From Paramecium sonneborni (Eukaryota; Ciliophora; Oligohymenophorea; Peniculida; Parameciidae): 64,000 nucleotides of DNA. The position numbers and the translations under genes are program-made. Of this stretch, positions 54,976 through 64,000 are shown in pieces; the stretch's first letter is position 1, and every line of letters begins with the position of its first letter. Below the pieces are notes generated by a model, which was not told the origin of the DNA, searched no databases, and saw only the letters and a program-made list of their open reading frames with translations. The DNA is taken from positions 1-64,000 of the forward strand of contig CAJJDN010000035.1 of NCBI GenBank assembly GCA_905182985.1, written 5' to 3'.

Positions 54976-55143
54976 ATGGAATACGATATTAGAAAATTAG
55001 AAGATAGAATAAGAAAAATTGAAAACGAATGTGTTGAATTATAAACGAAAATAGATTATTCAATCAAAAAAAAACAAAGTGTTTAAAAACAAAATGAATT
55101 TCTAAAATAAGTAATTGTTAGGCTAAATGACTTATATACATGA
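54976..55143 (+). CDS. Tiny coiled-coil ORF, 55 aa
   Basis: The frame MEYDIRKLEDRIRKIENE continues as an uninterrupted heptad-like helix (VELQTKIDYSIKKKQSVQ) to a TGA. The regular hydrophobic spacing argues for coding, although chance openings of this length are frequent in TGA-only DNA. Function unknown. Confidence 0.4.
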
Positions 55144-55711
55144 ATTAAACATATGCATATATTGAATACCAATAATTTGAAATTTTCACATAAAATAAAT
55201 AAGATTTGAAAGAACTCATGCATTTATCTAAAATTATTACTTTTTTATTTCATTGTTTCAAACAAACTTTAGTTGGCTTATTAAAATTTACTTATATTAT
55301 TTTGCTTTATTAATAATTTACCAGAATAATAAAGTTAGTATTTGCAAAACATAAAAACAAATCAAAATAAGCTATTTCCTTTTGGATAATTTCTTTGAAC
55401 TAAAACTATTTGGTTTTTTTTGAAAAGATTAAATTAATCAATTTTATTAAATTATTAAACATTGATATCGTTTTTGTATAAATAAATAAAATTAAGAAAA
55501 CGGACTAGATAAAACAATCTCAAAATGAATGGTACTGATCGATTTGTGAAAAACTGTTGACTTCGATGATTAAAAACTCTGTAAATTATGTTATTTTTTT
55601 TAAGCTCGCATCCATTTTAGTTTATTTGTTTAATTAATATATATTGATAAATTTGGTTTGGATAATAATAATTTATAATACAATAGATAAATAAATAGTT
55701 AATAATAGAAA
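55144..55711. other. AT-rich spacer, nothing recognised
   Basis: This 568-bp region precedes the stop codon of the AGC-like kinase. I saw only short chance frames and A/T tracts on either strand. Confidence 0.4.
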
Positions 55712-56937
55712 TCATGATTCCGTAAGTTGAGCTCTTATGTTAGAAGTTTTCGGAGATACAATAGCTGACAATAAGGATATTTGTCCATTAATTTAAGGTA
55801 GATACTCATAACCAAAAAATTATTCTTAAAATAATAAAATAAATGAATTACATTAAATTTGTTCTGAATGAAGAATTGATTAATCTTCTAAAGATTCTAA
55901 TCTATTTGACTTTATATAATTCTCTAATTTTATATCTGGAATGAATGGAGAAGAAATCAACTTTTTTTCATAAGAATTCCAATTGATATCTTTTAACCAT
56001 GGATGAGTTTTGACTTCTTCAGGTCCATTACATCCTAATCTAATAGTAGGTTTTCTATAAATAAGTGAATTAGTAAAATTAATAGCATCCTCACTCCAAC
56101 CTTATGGAATATCTGTTAGAATAACCTACTTTGCTATAATTTAATCTCTGATTTCTTATCTGCTTTTACCATTATAAGGTCTTTTACCTAACTTAATTAA
56201 TCAATATATAAAATTACTATGCATTCATGCATTATAATTCCAAGTGCAAAATAATCTACAGCAATACCATGATTTTATCTACACATTACTTCAGGTGCCA
56301 TATATCCTGGAGTGCCACTAGTTTCATGACTATTTTAAGGTTTCCAAATTCTTGCAATTCCAAAATCTGTTATCCTTAGAAACCCTTCACTATCAAAAAC
56401 TAGATTTTCAGGTTTAATATCTCTATGTATAATTCCATTAGAATGAATGTAATCTAATCCAATTATAATACAAGCTGCTATATGCTTTGTAATTGGTTCT
56501 GAAAACTATCTATGTTTGCAAATATGAAATCTTAAATCTCCTCCTGCTAAAAAATCCATTGCTAAATACAATTGATTACGATCTTAAAATGCTCTCACTA
56601 TATTAATGATAAAACTATGATAAATTAATTACAAAATATTACTCGTGTTTTAATGTTGACAATATTTATAATTCATTCATGACTGAGCTCACACTCTTTT
56701 TTTATATAACTCTTATTTTTTTTAAATGATTTAATACCTCACTTTAGACATAACTTTTAAAGCAACTATTAAATTTCTAGTCTTTTATAGTCTTGCTTTA
56801 TATACTTTTCCAAACCCTCCTTAACCAATAACAGATATTAATTCAAAATTCTATAGAGACATTTCTATAAATATTAATAGCATATCTATACAAGTATCAT
56901 CACAGGATCCTCGAAATTTAAACTCACAGCCTCCCAT
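55712..56937 (-). CDS. AGC-like serine/threonine kinase with N-terminal acylation motif
   Basis: Introns 56865-56891, 56712-56737 (AAG), 56615-56642 and 56192-56217 (AAG) give 372 residues. MGGC at the start is a myristoylation/palmitoylation signal. The kinase domain contains [20 protein letters not shown], the ciliate-typical [50 protein letters not shown] and [18 protein letters not shown]. Its closest general class is AGC/PKA-like. Ciliates carry many such membrane-anchored copies. Intron 56865-56891 is a multiple of three and is inferred from its GTA...TAG ends. The last ~50 residues are divergent. Confidence 0.88.
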
Positions 56938-57318
56938 AATTTTTATATGAGTTTATTTTATTAATAAATTGAACTCTTTTTATATGATAGAATCATTTCT
57001 AAAAATCCAGCTTATTTGAATTTTTTTATAGTTGTTATAAATATATATTTACAATAGAAACAACCTTTTAAATATACATGTAAACTAAATATTAATATAA
57101 AAAATATTCATCATAAATATCAAAAATTTTTTTTTTTTAAATCATCATTAAATTTAACTAAAAATTGAAAACAACTTTTTATGAAATGAACAAGGATTCT
57201 ATAAAAATTAAGATTTATTTGTAGATTTTTTATAAAAAAAAAAGATTGTCAAAAATACATAATTTAAAAATAATAATGTCAAAGAATAAGCAATAAATAA
57301 AAATTAAGGAAAAATATT
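56938..57318. other. AT-rich spacer upstream of the AGC-like kinase
   Basis: This 381-bp region lies between two minus-strand genes and includes homopolymer T and A runs. No coding signal. Confidence 0.4.
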
Positions 57319-58767
57319 TCATCTTTTCAAATGCTAATATCTTTCTTTTAATGTAATTTCAAATTTTTGTAATGATTCATTCATTTCATCATAAACTTTT
57401 TGATTAATAAACTATTCATCGATTTCAGTTTATGATGTATTAAAACTTTTTGATCTGATATTCTTTATGGATTACTACTTTTATCTAGTTTACATACTAT
57501 TCAAACAATCCTATTTCTTAACATGAGAATATAATGTAGGACAATGATATTATTCAATGGCTGTCATATTCAATAACAACATTCCTTTATATTCTGGTCT
57601 TACTTATCTTAAAAAGTTTATTTCTAAGCCTTAAGCATTTTTTTAAGATTCCTATAAAGGATCATGTTTTAACATTTTATTTCTAAAATTAATCTATGCT
57701 TGAAATTTCATCTGTTAAAGTTCAATATCAGCTTTGAAATTATTATCTATTTAGCTAATTGCTTTTTTCTATCGATTAAAGGTTTTGGGTCCATATATCT
57801 ATTTTAAATGCTTCTTATCAAGTAGTTCCAAATGGTTCCATTAATTATCAATTTAATTTTCCTAATATCGCTTTGAGAAATACCAAATGAGTAGGAAATC
57901 TTTAGAAAATTGGCAAATTTAAATCTTCATCTGTTACAACGTATTTACTTGTTTCAGATGATTTCTATTTACTTTTAATTTGTAAAATAGTTCTTCTAAA
58001 TTCATTTCTTTTCAATCTCAATTATGATTCATATTTAAACTTTTGTAATTAATCAATATTTCGTAACTCATTAGGTTTTTATTAAGTAAAAGCTATTTTG
58101 GAAAAGAACTAGTTTCTTTTGCATTCCATCAAAAATATACTTGTTATTCCAATAAGTTTGATCTTTTTTTGTAATTGTAGTACTCTCAGTTGGTAACTCA
58201 TCTCTTATAAAATCCATGTAAGATTATGGACCCAATTTTCTAGCTTTAAACATGGATAATTTTTATAAATAATAATCATTATAGTTAGAGGTCGTTAATA
58301 TGGACAATGCCTTATCTTTATTAAAATTCAATTGTAGCATACCCTTATTTTACACTCAAGATTTTAACAATACTTCCTGAATCAATAAAAAAGAATTAAT
58401 ATCCTTTTGACCAAGTATTACGAAGACAAATTCCCTATAAATTTTATTTCTTATATTATGGAACTTCAGGAATTGGTTTTTAAATAATCTCTAATGGTGT
58501 ATCATCTAAAAAGTAATTAACTTCTTCTGGTCTATGACTATGATTAGATTTAATATAATTAGTCAATAAATTTAATGTTTCAATAGCTTCATTAGTTTCT
58601 ATAGTAAATTCATCATTTTAAAATTTGTTAAAGTAATTTAAGTTTTCTGGCTTTTTAAATAATTTAAGTTATATATCTTTGCCTTCATTTGATAATGAAT
58701 GTTAAGAAACAAATTTCATATTGCTCAACATATCTTAACATTTTTTATCAAGATTACTTCTGATCAT
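57319..58767 (-). CDS. Hypothetical protein, 460 aa
   Basis: Introns 58355-58373 (19 nt, ends GAG, the shortest here), 58116-58140 (AAG) and 57862-57883 (TAG) restore one frame of 461 codons ending in TGA. The protein is largely helical and charged (LRLKRNEFRRTILQIKSK, FKADIELQQMKFQAQINFR), with a compact central part (LNLPIFQRFPTHL) and a basic, Gln-rich end. No catalytic or membrane motif is seen and no family recognised. Three independent frame-restoring splices make a real gene likely. Confidence 0.68.
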
Positions 58768-58943
58768 AAAATTTATTTATTTAATAATAAATATAGTTTT
58801 CATTTATTAAAAATCAAAATTACTTAATAAATAATAATTCTCAATAATAAAAAGATCTAAGAAATGATTAAATAATCAAAAAGATATTTAAATTTAAATT
58901 ATTTGCTAAATTACTATAAAAAATGAATTTATAAATTATCAAA

Positions 58944-60254
58944 TCATCTTCTTGGTTTTGGAATTTTTGAATAAAGAATAGCCTACCTTTATTCAGCGAC
59001 TTACTTATATGTAACTGGTTATTCTTTGGATTAAGACCTAATCTTATTATATGAAGATAATGTATCTGCTTAAATATTTTCTTTTTCAATTGATATGTTA
59101 ATTTGTTTAACTGGTCTTGAGTCATATTATTTTTATTCATTTCTTTAATCTAATTTATTAGATATTTATTAAGATTATTAAGTACAAGAGGTTTTTCCTT
59201 TACTATAACAGCCTACATAATGTTAAGGTTTGTTCTTTGAATTAATCTCACATTCTGAAAGAGTCTTTATATTTTGAGCACCTTGACAAGCAGAAAAAGA
59301 TTTACTTCTTGAAACTTATAAATCAACACTATTATCTTTATGAGTTGATGTTTAAAGATTATGTTTTCTTTATACTTCAAATTCTAACTATTGTATTTTA
59401 CATTCTGTATTTGAAAGTTATCCAAAAAGATAATTGTTTTATTCCCTTAATTCATCAATTTATTAATCTAAAATCTTTCTTTAATCATCCAATTATTATT
59501 AATATTTTTATTTTAAATCTCTATATCTCTATTAATAAAGTTCTTCATTTTATTTCATTCTACTCATAAACTCCTATTAAAAAGTTGAACTTTATTATAA
59601 TTCTTCCTCTAATTCGCATATCCTTCTTTAATATTCTTCCTCTTAATTAATTATATTCTACGTTAATAATTAATATTCTTCATATTCTTATTTTATTTAT
59701 TAATAATCTTATTAATCATTTCTCATAGTTTCTTATAATTTATTCTATAGGTCTAGATATTATTTTTATAAATCTTCAAGAGCTCTATGTAATTCCATAA
59801 CATCTGGAATATTCTCTTATTAATTTTAAAAATTCTGTAATTCCTCTTATAATTATTGATTTTAATATTCTAATTGTTGATTTCTACGATTTACTTCAGA
59901 TAATTATTAATTTAATTATCTTTCAGTATCAAATAGCTTTTTTTATAGTTCTTAGATTTATTAATTTTTTTATTCCAATAAACTCTTCTATTTAACCGAA
60001 CTTTTATCGAGACTATTCTCTCGAATTACATCAGAATTTTTTAATTCATATCCCGTTTTCAAATATTTTTATTCTAATCTCATCATAGTTTATTAATTTT
60101 GTTAACATCTTTCCTGCATTTCTTTAAGTTCTTATTTAAAAAAGTTTTCATCAAATTTCGTACTATCATCTAGTTATCTGCTTCTCTTTAAGGCTTAATT
60201 TACTTATTCTTCTAATTCTTCAATCCTTTTCAATTCTTTATCAGTCTATTACAT
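58944..60254 (-). CDS. Long coiled-coil protein, 436 aa
   Basis: This is an intronless frame of 437 codons ending in TGA. Residues ~1-290 are almost continuous coiled coil (KELKRIEELEEQVNQALKR, QQIQELQKKLFDTERQLNQ, ILDQQIDELREQNNYLFGQ). The C-terminal ~140 residues are Ser/Lys/Gln-rich and unstructured (SRSKSFSACQGAQNIKTLS). Very high use of TAA/TAG as Gln produces dense stops on the standard code, so it is invisible to ordinary ORF finders. Such proteins are common in basal-body, cortex and ciliary structures; the location is not shown by the sequence. Confidence 0.75.
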
Positions 60255-61513
60255 TTATCTAACGGATAATAATTAAATATTAATTTATTATTTTCATTTT
60301 TTTATTTTTTTGTATATAATACTTTTCATTATTTATCATCATGCTATTAAAATTTAAATATCTTAAGCTATCATATATTTAATAACTAACTCATTTGTGA
60401 AACGATATAATAACTATTCCTTAAAAATAGACAAATATTTTAAGCATTAGAAATTATAATTAATTGGATTCTTTAAAATTATCTTTTTTTAATCAATAAT
60501 TTAAATTTAAATAATTGGGCTACTTCAATTTTTTGATGATATGAAAACTTTATTTTGTAATAGTTTTTTTTTCTATTTCGGCTAATTTCAAAGAATTTTA
60601 TAAATTATTCATAAAAGATCTCAGAATCATTTATAAAGTTAAAGTGCTTTCTCCATTTTAAACTAAATAAACTGTTTTTATTTAATAGATGAATTTCTAT
60701 TTAACTAGATACTTTAAATCTAACATGTATATTATAACATTTTTAATCTATTTATTCAAAGACTTTAATAAAATAAGTTTTTTCTATAGAAAATTTTACA
60801 GATTGAATGTGAATGTTTAAATTAAAGATAAATAAAGCTTATAGTTCACAAAAGGTATGTTAATGTGGATTTTGAAAGAAAGATCTTTAATTATATTACA
60901 TTTTGTTTTGATATGGGAATGGGTATGGAATTCTCAAAGGATCAGATGATTGGATTTAATTTGGGAGATAGTCGATATAACGTTAAGGGTAAAAATACAT
61001 CATATTTGATAAATTTATTGATAATGAATCGTTAACTATAAAATTTAGAATAAAGATTAAATATGTATTTTATATGAAAATATAATTATATTATTATTAT
61101 ACTATAAAGAAGAGATTAATTTAAAATTAAATTATTATTGTTAAAACTCAAAGTGGCAAAGATGAAATGCAAACTTCATCAGTTAAGCCAGATTTTAAAA
61201 TGAATAGTTAGAATGGCTTATCTACTTAAAGAATTTAAATAATAAGTATAAAATTAGAAGTTTAGTCTGTATAACTTTGATCTGAATATCTTAGAATATA
61301 ATTATTATAATAGGAACAGATATTTATTTAGAATTTATTTCTATGACTACTATTATATTTACTGATGTTTTTAGAACAATCAACGTTAAGTTTAGACATT
61401 AGTTTTGTTTATTTAAGGGAAAATTTGAAGATATAAAATTCATAGATATTGGTATTTTTTATTTTATAGAGCTAAGTGGGGATATATATTATCAACTAAT
61501 AAAATATTTAAAG
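60255..61513. other. Long AT-rich spacer containing gene-like remnants
   Basis: This 1.26-kb region lies between two minus-strand genes. 60255-60840 and 61300-61513 show nothing. The middle holds the coding-like segments described separately. Confidence 0.4.
60845..61290 (+). pseudogene. Coding-like remnants, possible decayed or unspliced gene
   Basis: Around 60860-60990 the plus strand reads VNVDFERKIFNYITFCFDMG followed by MEFSKDQMIGFNLGDSRYN, with higher GC and balanced amino acids unlike the flanks. About 150 bp later (61138-61280) another segment reads TQSGKDEMQTSSVKPDFKMN and ends at TGA. They lie in an order and strand that could belong to one gene, but the intervening sequence is low complexity and I could not find introns or a start. 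Either a decayed gene or a gene whose structure I missed. Confidence 0.3.
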
Positions 61514-61948
61514 TCATTATTAAGTTGCTATTGATGCCTTATCTTCATCTTTATCATTCTATTCAATAAGTTTAGTTTTAATTCTCCTCATTTTGATATT
61601 ATTTTGAAACTCTACTAACTCAAAATTAGGATGTAAGGGTCCAAAACAGTATAAAATTTCATGATTTTTGAGTACTTCATATCTATGTTTGTCAAGCACT
61701 TTTCTGATATAATCTCTCAAAAATTTTCGACACTGTATATAACTTTTTGTTTGAATGAATTGAGATTGATATTGAAAGAATATTTTGTCTTTTTTAATTT
61801 TCTTATTTCTTCTCATGAATCTTTTAAATTTTACTATTTCTTATTCTTGCCACTCTTTAGCATAATCTTTCTAAAACTTTTATTGATAGTTATCTAATTA
61901 AAAAATTCCTATAAGTTCATCATATGTAACAAAACTGAGAGATGACAT
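61514..61948 (-). CDS. Hypothetical protein, 144 aa
   Basis: Intronless frame from ATG to TGA. The protein is basic and helical (MSSLSFVTYDELIGIFQLD, DYAKEWQEQEIVKFKRFM, KFLRDYIRKVLDKHRYEVL) with a short motif CFGPLHPNFELVEF and an acidic end. No family recognised. Its first ~92 codons recur exactly at 62804-63079 because of the duplicated contig overlap, so it is probably a single gene. Confidence 0.65.
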
Positions 61949-62802
61949 TTTAATTTATTTAATTTTTTATGTGAAATAATTAAGTTTGTTTAGTGAAGTT
62001 TTGTAAGTAATAATATCTAAAACATTTAATGTTTCTTCTAGATTAAAATGAAATATATTTATAAATATATAATTAATAATTTGAAACATAAATTACATAA
62101 ATATTTTCCAGAATTATGTAATATTGCAATAATTTTATTAACAATTTTTGTAATATTTTTATTTGAATCATAATATTGTAATATTTCCATTGTTAAGACC
62201 ATTGTGTTCTCCAACAATATGGGTATCTGAGTAAGGAACAATAGGCTCTTTAAAATTGGGATTTTTTTATAATGCTTATTTGGTAAGGTTTTTCCACTAA
62301 TAATAAGATTAGTTGAAATACTTTTTCTTCAATTTTTTATCTATCTTTTTTTTGATTTTTTGCATCTTAAATAATATACAAATATTTAGGATCTTTAGTA
62401 TTTAATGCCTTATCAAATGCTTGATAATCTATTTCTTTAAGAATAGTTTTTAAAGCATTCAAAGATTCTTATAAGACTTTATGCCAATGAGTATCTGCTA
62501 TTTGAGCAATGACTGGAACTAAAAGTGGAAATGTGAATGGTTTATAACTTTTCAGAATAGTGAGAAAGTAATCGTTTTCAAAGAAGCACATAGCTCTATC
62601 AGCCACTTATAAGTGAGGTCCTGCTATACATTTAATCAATCTTTTAAATAATTTAGGAATTAAAGGTTCTAATTTAGAAATTTCACAAACTTCCAAAACT
62701 TCTAAAAGTTCATTAAGAAACATAACTTCTTTAGCTGAATTAGCAAATGGCCAATATCTTAAAAGTCCTTCAACTAAAAATGTTGCTAAAGTAGGATCTT
62801 TA
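61673..62802. repeat. Exact direct repeat, copy 1 (assembly overlap)
   Basis: These 1,130 bp recur without visible difference at 62804-63933 (offset 1,131). The two copies abut a single N at 62803, exactly where copy 1 ends and copy 2 begins. That geometry fits two contigs whose overlapping ends were joined with one N instead of being merged. Confidence 0.93.
62168..62802 (-). CDS. PP2A regulatory subunit B56, C-terminal fragment (duplicate of the right-hand copy)
   Basis: This encodes the same C-terminal portion as 63299-63933, including intron 62297-62321 and the end ...NGLNNGNITIL followed by TGA. Its 5' side is cut by the N at 62803. It should not be counted as a separate gene if the duplication is an assembly artefact. 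Confidence 0.85.
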
Positions 62803-62803
62803 N
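62803..62803. other. Single ambiguous base marking a contig join
   Basis: This is the only N in the window. It corresponds to position 63934 (G) in the uninterrupted copy. It marks the junction between the two repeat copies. Confidence 0.9.
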
Positions 62804-63079
62804 TACTTCATATCTATGTTTGTCAAGCACTTTTCTGATATAATCTCTCAAAAATTTTCGACACTGTATATAACTTTTTGTTTGAATGAATTGAGATTGA
62901 TATTGAAAGAATATTTTGTCTTTTTTAATTTTCTTATTTCTTCTCATGAATCTTTTAAATTTTACTATTTCTTATTCTTGCCACTCTTTAGCATAATCTT
63001 TCTAAAACTTTTATTGATAGTTATCTAATTAAAAAATTCCTATAAGTTCATCATATGTAACAAAACTGAGAGATGACAT
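62804..63079 (-). pseudogene. Truncated duplicate of the 144-aa gene (N-terminal ~92 codons)
   Basis: Identical to 61673-61948: it starts with the same ATG (63079) and stops at the N junction. It lacks the C-terminal ~52 residues. Explained by the duplicated overlap rather than by biological decay. Confidence 0.85.
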
Positions 63080-63933
63080 TTTAATTTATTTAATTTTTTA
63101 TGTGAAATAATTAAGTTTGTTTAGTGAAGTTTTGTAAGTAATAATATCTAAAACATTTAATGTTTCTTCTAGATTAAAATGAAATATATTTATAAATATA
63201 TAATTAATAATTTGAAACATAAATTACATAAATATTTTCCAGAATTATGTAATATTGCAATAATTTTATTAACAATTTTTGTAATATTTTTATTTGAATC
63301 ATAATATTGTAATATTTCCATTGTTAAGACCATTGTGTTCTCCAACAATATGGGTATCTGAGTAAGGAACAATAGGCTCTTTAAAATTGGGATTTTTTTA
63401 TAATGCTTATTTGGTAAGGTTTTTCCACTAATAATAAGATTAGTTGAAATACTTTTTCTTCAATTTTTTATCTATCTTTTTTTTGATTTTTTGCATCTTA
63501 AATAATATACAAATATTTAGGATCTTTAGTATTTAATGCCTTATCAAATGCTTGATAATCTATTTCTTTAAGAATAGTTTTTAAAGCATTCAAAGATTCT
63601 TATAAGACTTTATGCCAATGAGTATCTGCTATTTGAGCAATGACTGGAACTAAAAGTGGAAATGTGAATGGTTTATAACTTTTCAGAATAGTGAGAAAGT
63701 AATCGTTTTCAAAGAAGCACATAGCTCTATCAGCCACTTATAAGTGAGGTCCTGCTATACATTTAATCAATCTTTTAAATAATTTAGGAATTAAAGGTTC
63801 TAATTTAGAAATTTCACAAACTTCCAAAACTTCTAAAAGTTCATTAAGAAACATAACTTCTTTAGCTGAATTAGCAAATGGCCAATATCTTAAAAGTCCT
63901 TCAACTAAAAATGTTGCTAAAGTAGGATCTTTA
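62804..63933. repeat. Exact direct repeat, copy 2 (assembly overlap)
   Basis: Second copy of 61673-62802. On its right it continues smoothly into B56 coding sequence. On its left it begins abruptly inside the 144-aa gene, the mirror image of copy 1, which is intact on the left and cut on the right. Confidence 0.93.
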
Positions 63934-64000
63934 GATAAAAATAACATTGAGCATCTTAATAATTGTTCATGATAAAATTAACAAGTTTAAACTTTATGTA
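63299..64000 (-). CDS. Protein phosphatase 2A regulatory subunit B56 (PPP2R5), 5' end beyond window
   Basis: The reading frame enters from the right edge and ends in TGA at 63299, with one intron at 63428-63452. The HEAT-like segment MLFLSKDPTLATFLVEGLLR followed by YWPFANSAKEVMFLNELLE, CIAGPHLQVADRAMCFFEND and THWHKVLQESLNALKTI-type spacing is the conserved B56 core. The C-terminus (KWKNLTKQALQKNPNFKEP) aligns with the family end. B56 proteins select substrates for the PP2A holoenzyme. About 220 C-terminal residues lie in the window. The remaining N-terminal ~250-300 residues lie outside. Confidence 0.9.

Noticed and set aside
59309..59569. Plus-strand ORF rich in Ile, Phe and Tyr
   Set aside because: It is the antisense of the 436-aa coiled-coil gene; hydrophobic codons there mirror Glu/Lys/Gln codons on the real strand.
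62168..62802. A second B56 gene
   Set aside because: It is an exact copy ending at an N and is explained by an unmerged contig overlap.

Overview
The window reads as macronuclear DNA of a Paramecium-like ciliate. Three observations support this. Long reading frames use TAA and TAG as glutamine and end only in TGA. Coding exons are interrupted by 19-31 nt introns that begin GT(A) and end in AG. One gene encodes a trichocyst matrix protein, a product of the Paramecium extrusive organelle. Genes are packed closely on both strands in very AT-rich DNA. I built the gene models by reading all frames with this code and removing tiny introns wherever they restore frame or a conserved motif. Most models close exactly in frame. 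I found no tRNA, rRNA, CRISPR array or recognisable transposon.

Layout 1-24.9 kb: alpha-NAC (-), complex I 75-kDa subunit (+), a low-complexity 649-aa protein (-), ribosomal protein L13 (-), a 126-aa protein (-), a cyclic-nucleotide-domain K+ channel with a CCHC knuckle (+), a small membrane protein (-), a casein-kinase-1-like kinase (-) only 18 bp from a divergent ubiquitin protease (+), a TFIIB-like cyclin-fold protein (+), a Wee1-like kinase (-), a coiled-coil protein (+) and NOP58 (-).

Layout 24.9-46.5 kb: a 12.3-kb single-headed axonemal dynein heavy chain (+), followed 15 bp later by a protein kinase (+). Next come a [2Fe-2S] ferredoxin with an enlarged cluster loop (-), a secreted coiled-coil protein (+), a two-helix membrane protein (+), a degenerate mitochondrial-carrier-like protein (+), a trichocyst matrix protein (+), a CDPK with four EF hands (-) and a 193-aa protein (-).

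Layout 46.9-64 kb: a SUB2/UAP56-like DEAD-box helicase (-), an EME1-like nuclease partner (+), ribosomal P2 (-), a helical-repeat protein (-), SPO11 (+), a Myb-like protein (+), several tiny ORFs, a myristoylated AGC-like kinase (-), a 460-aa protein (-), an intronless coiled-coil protein (-), a 144-aa protein (-) and the C-terminal part of a PP2A B56 subunit (-), which runs off the right edge. An exact 1,130-bp tandem duplication around a single N at 62803 is almost certainly an unmerged contig overlap.

Together the genes cover housekeeping (translation, rRNP assembly, mRNA export, ubiquitin removal), cilia and secretion (dynein, trichocyst proteins), signalling (five kinases, one phosphatase subunit, one K+ channel), mitochondria, and meiotic DNA breakage and resolution (SPO11, EME1). 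Apart from close packing I see no operon-like logic. The most noteworthy signals are relaxed 3' splice sites (22 of 71 predicted introns do not end in TAG), the ferredoxin loop insertion, the channel zinc knuckle and the extremely short intergenic spacers.
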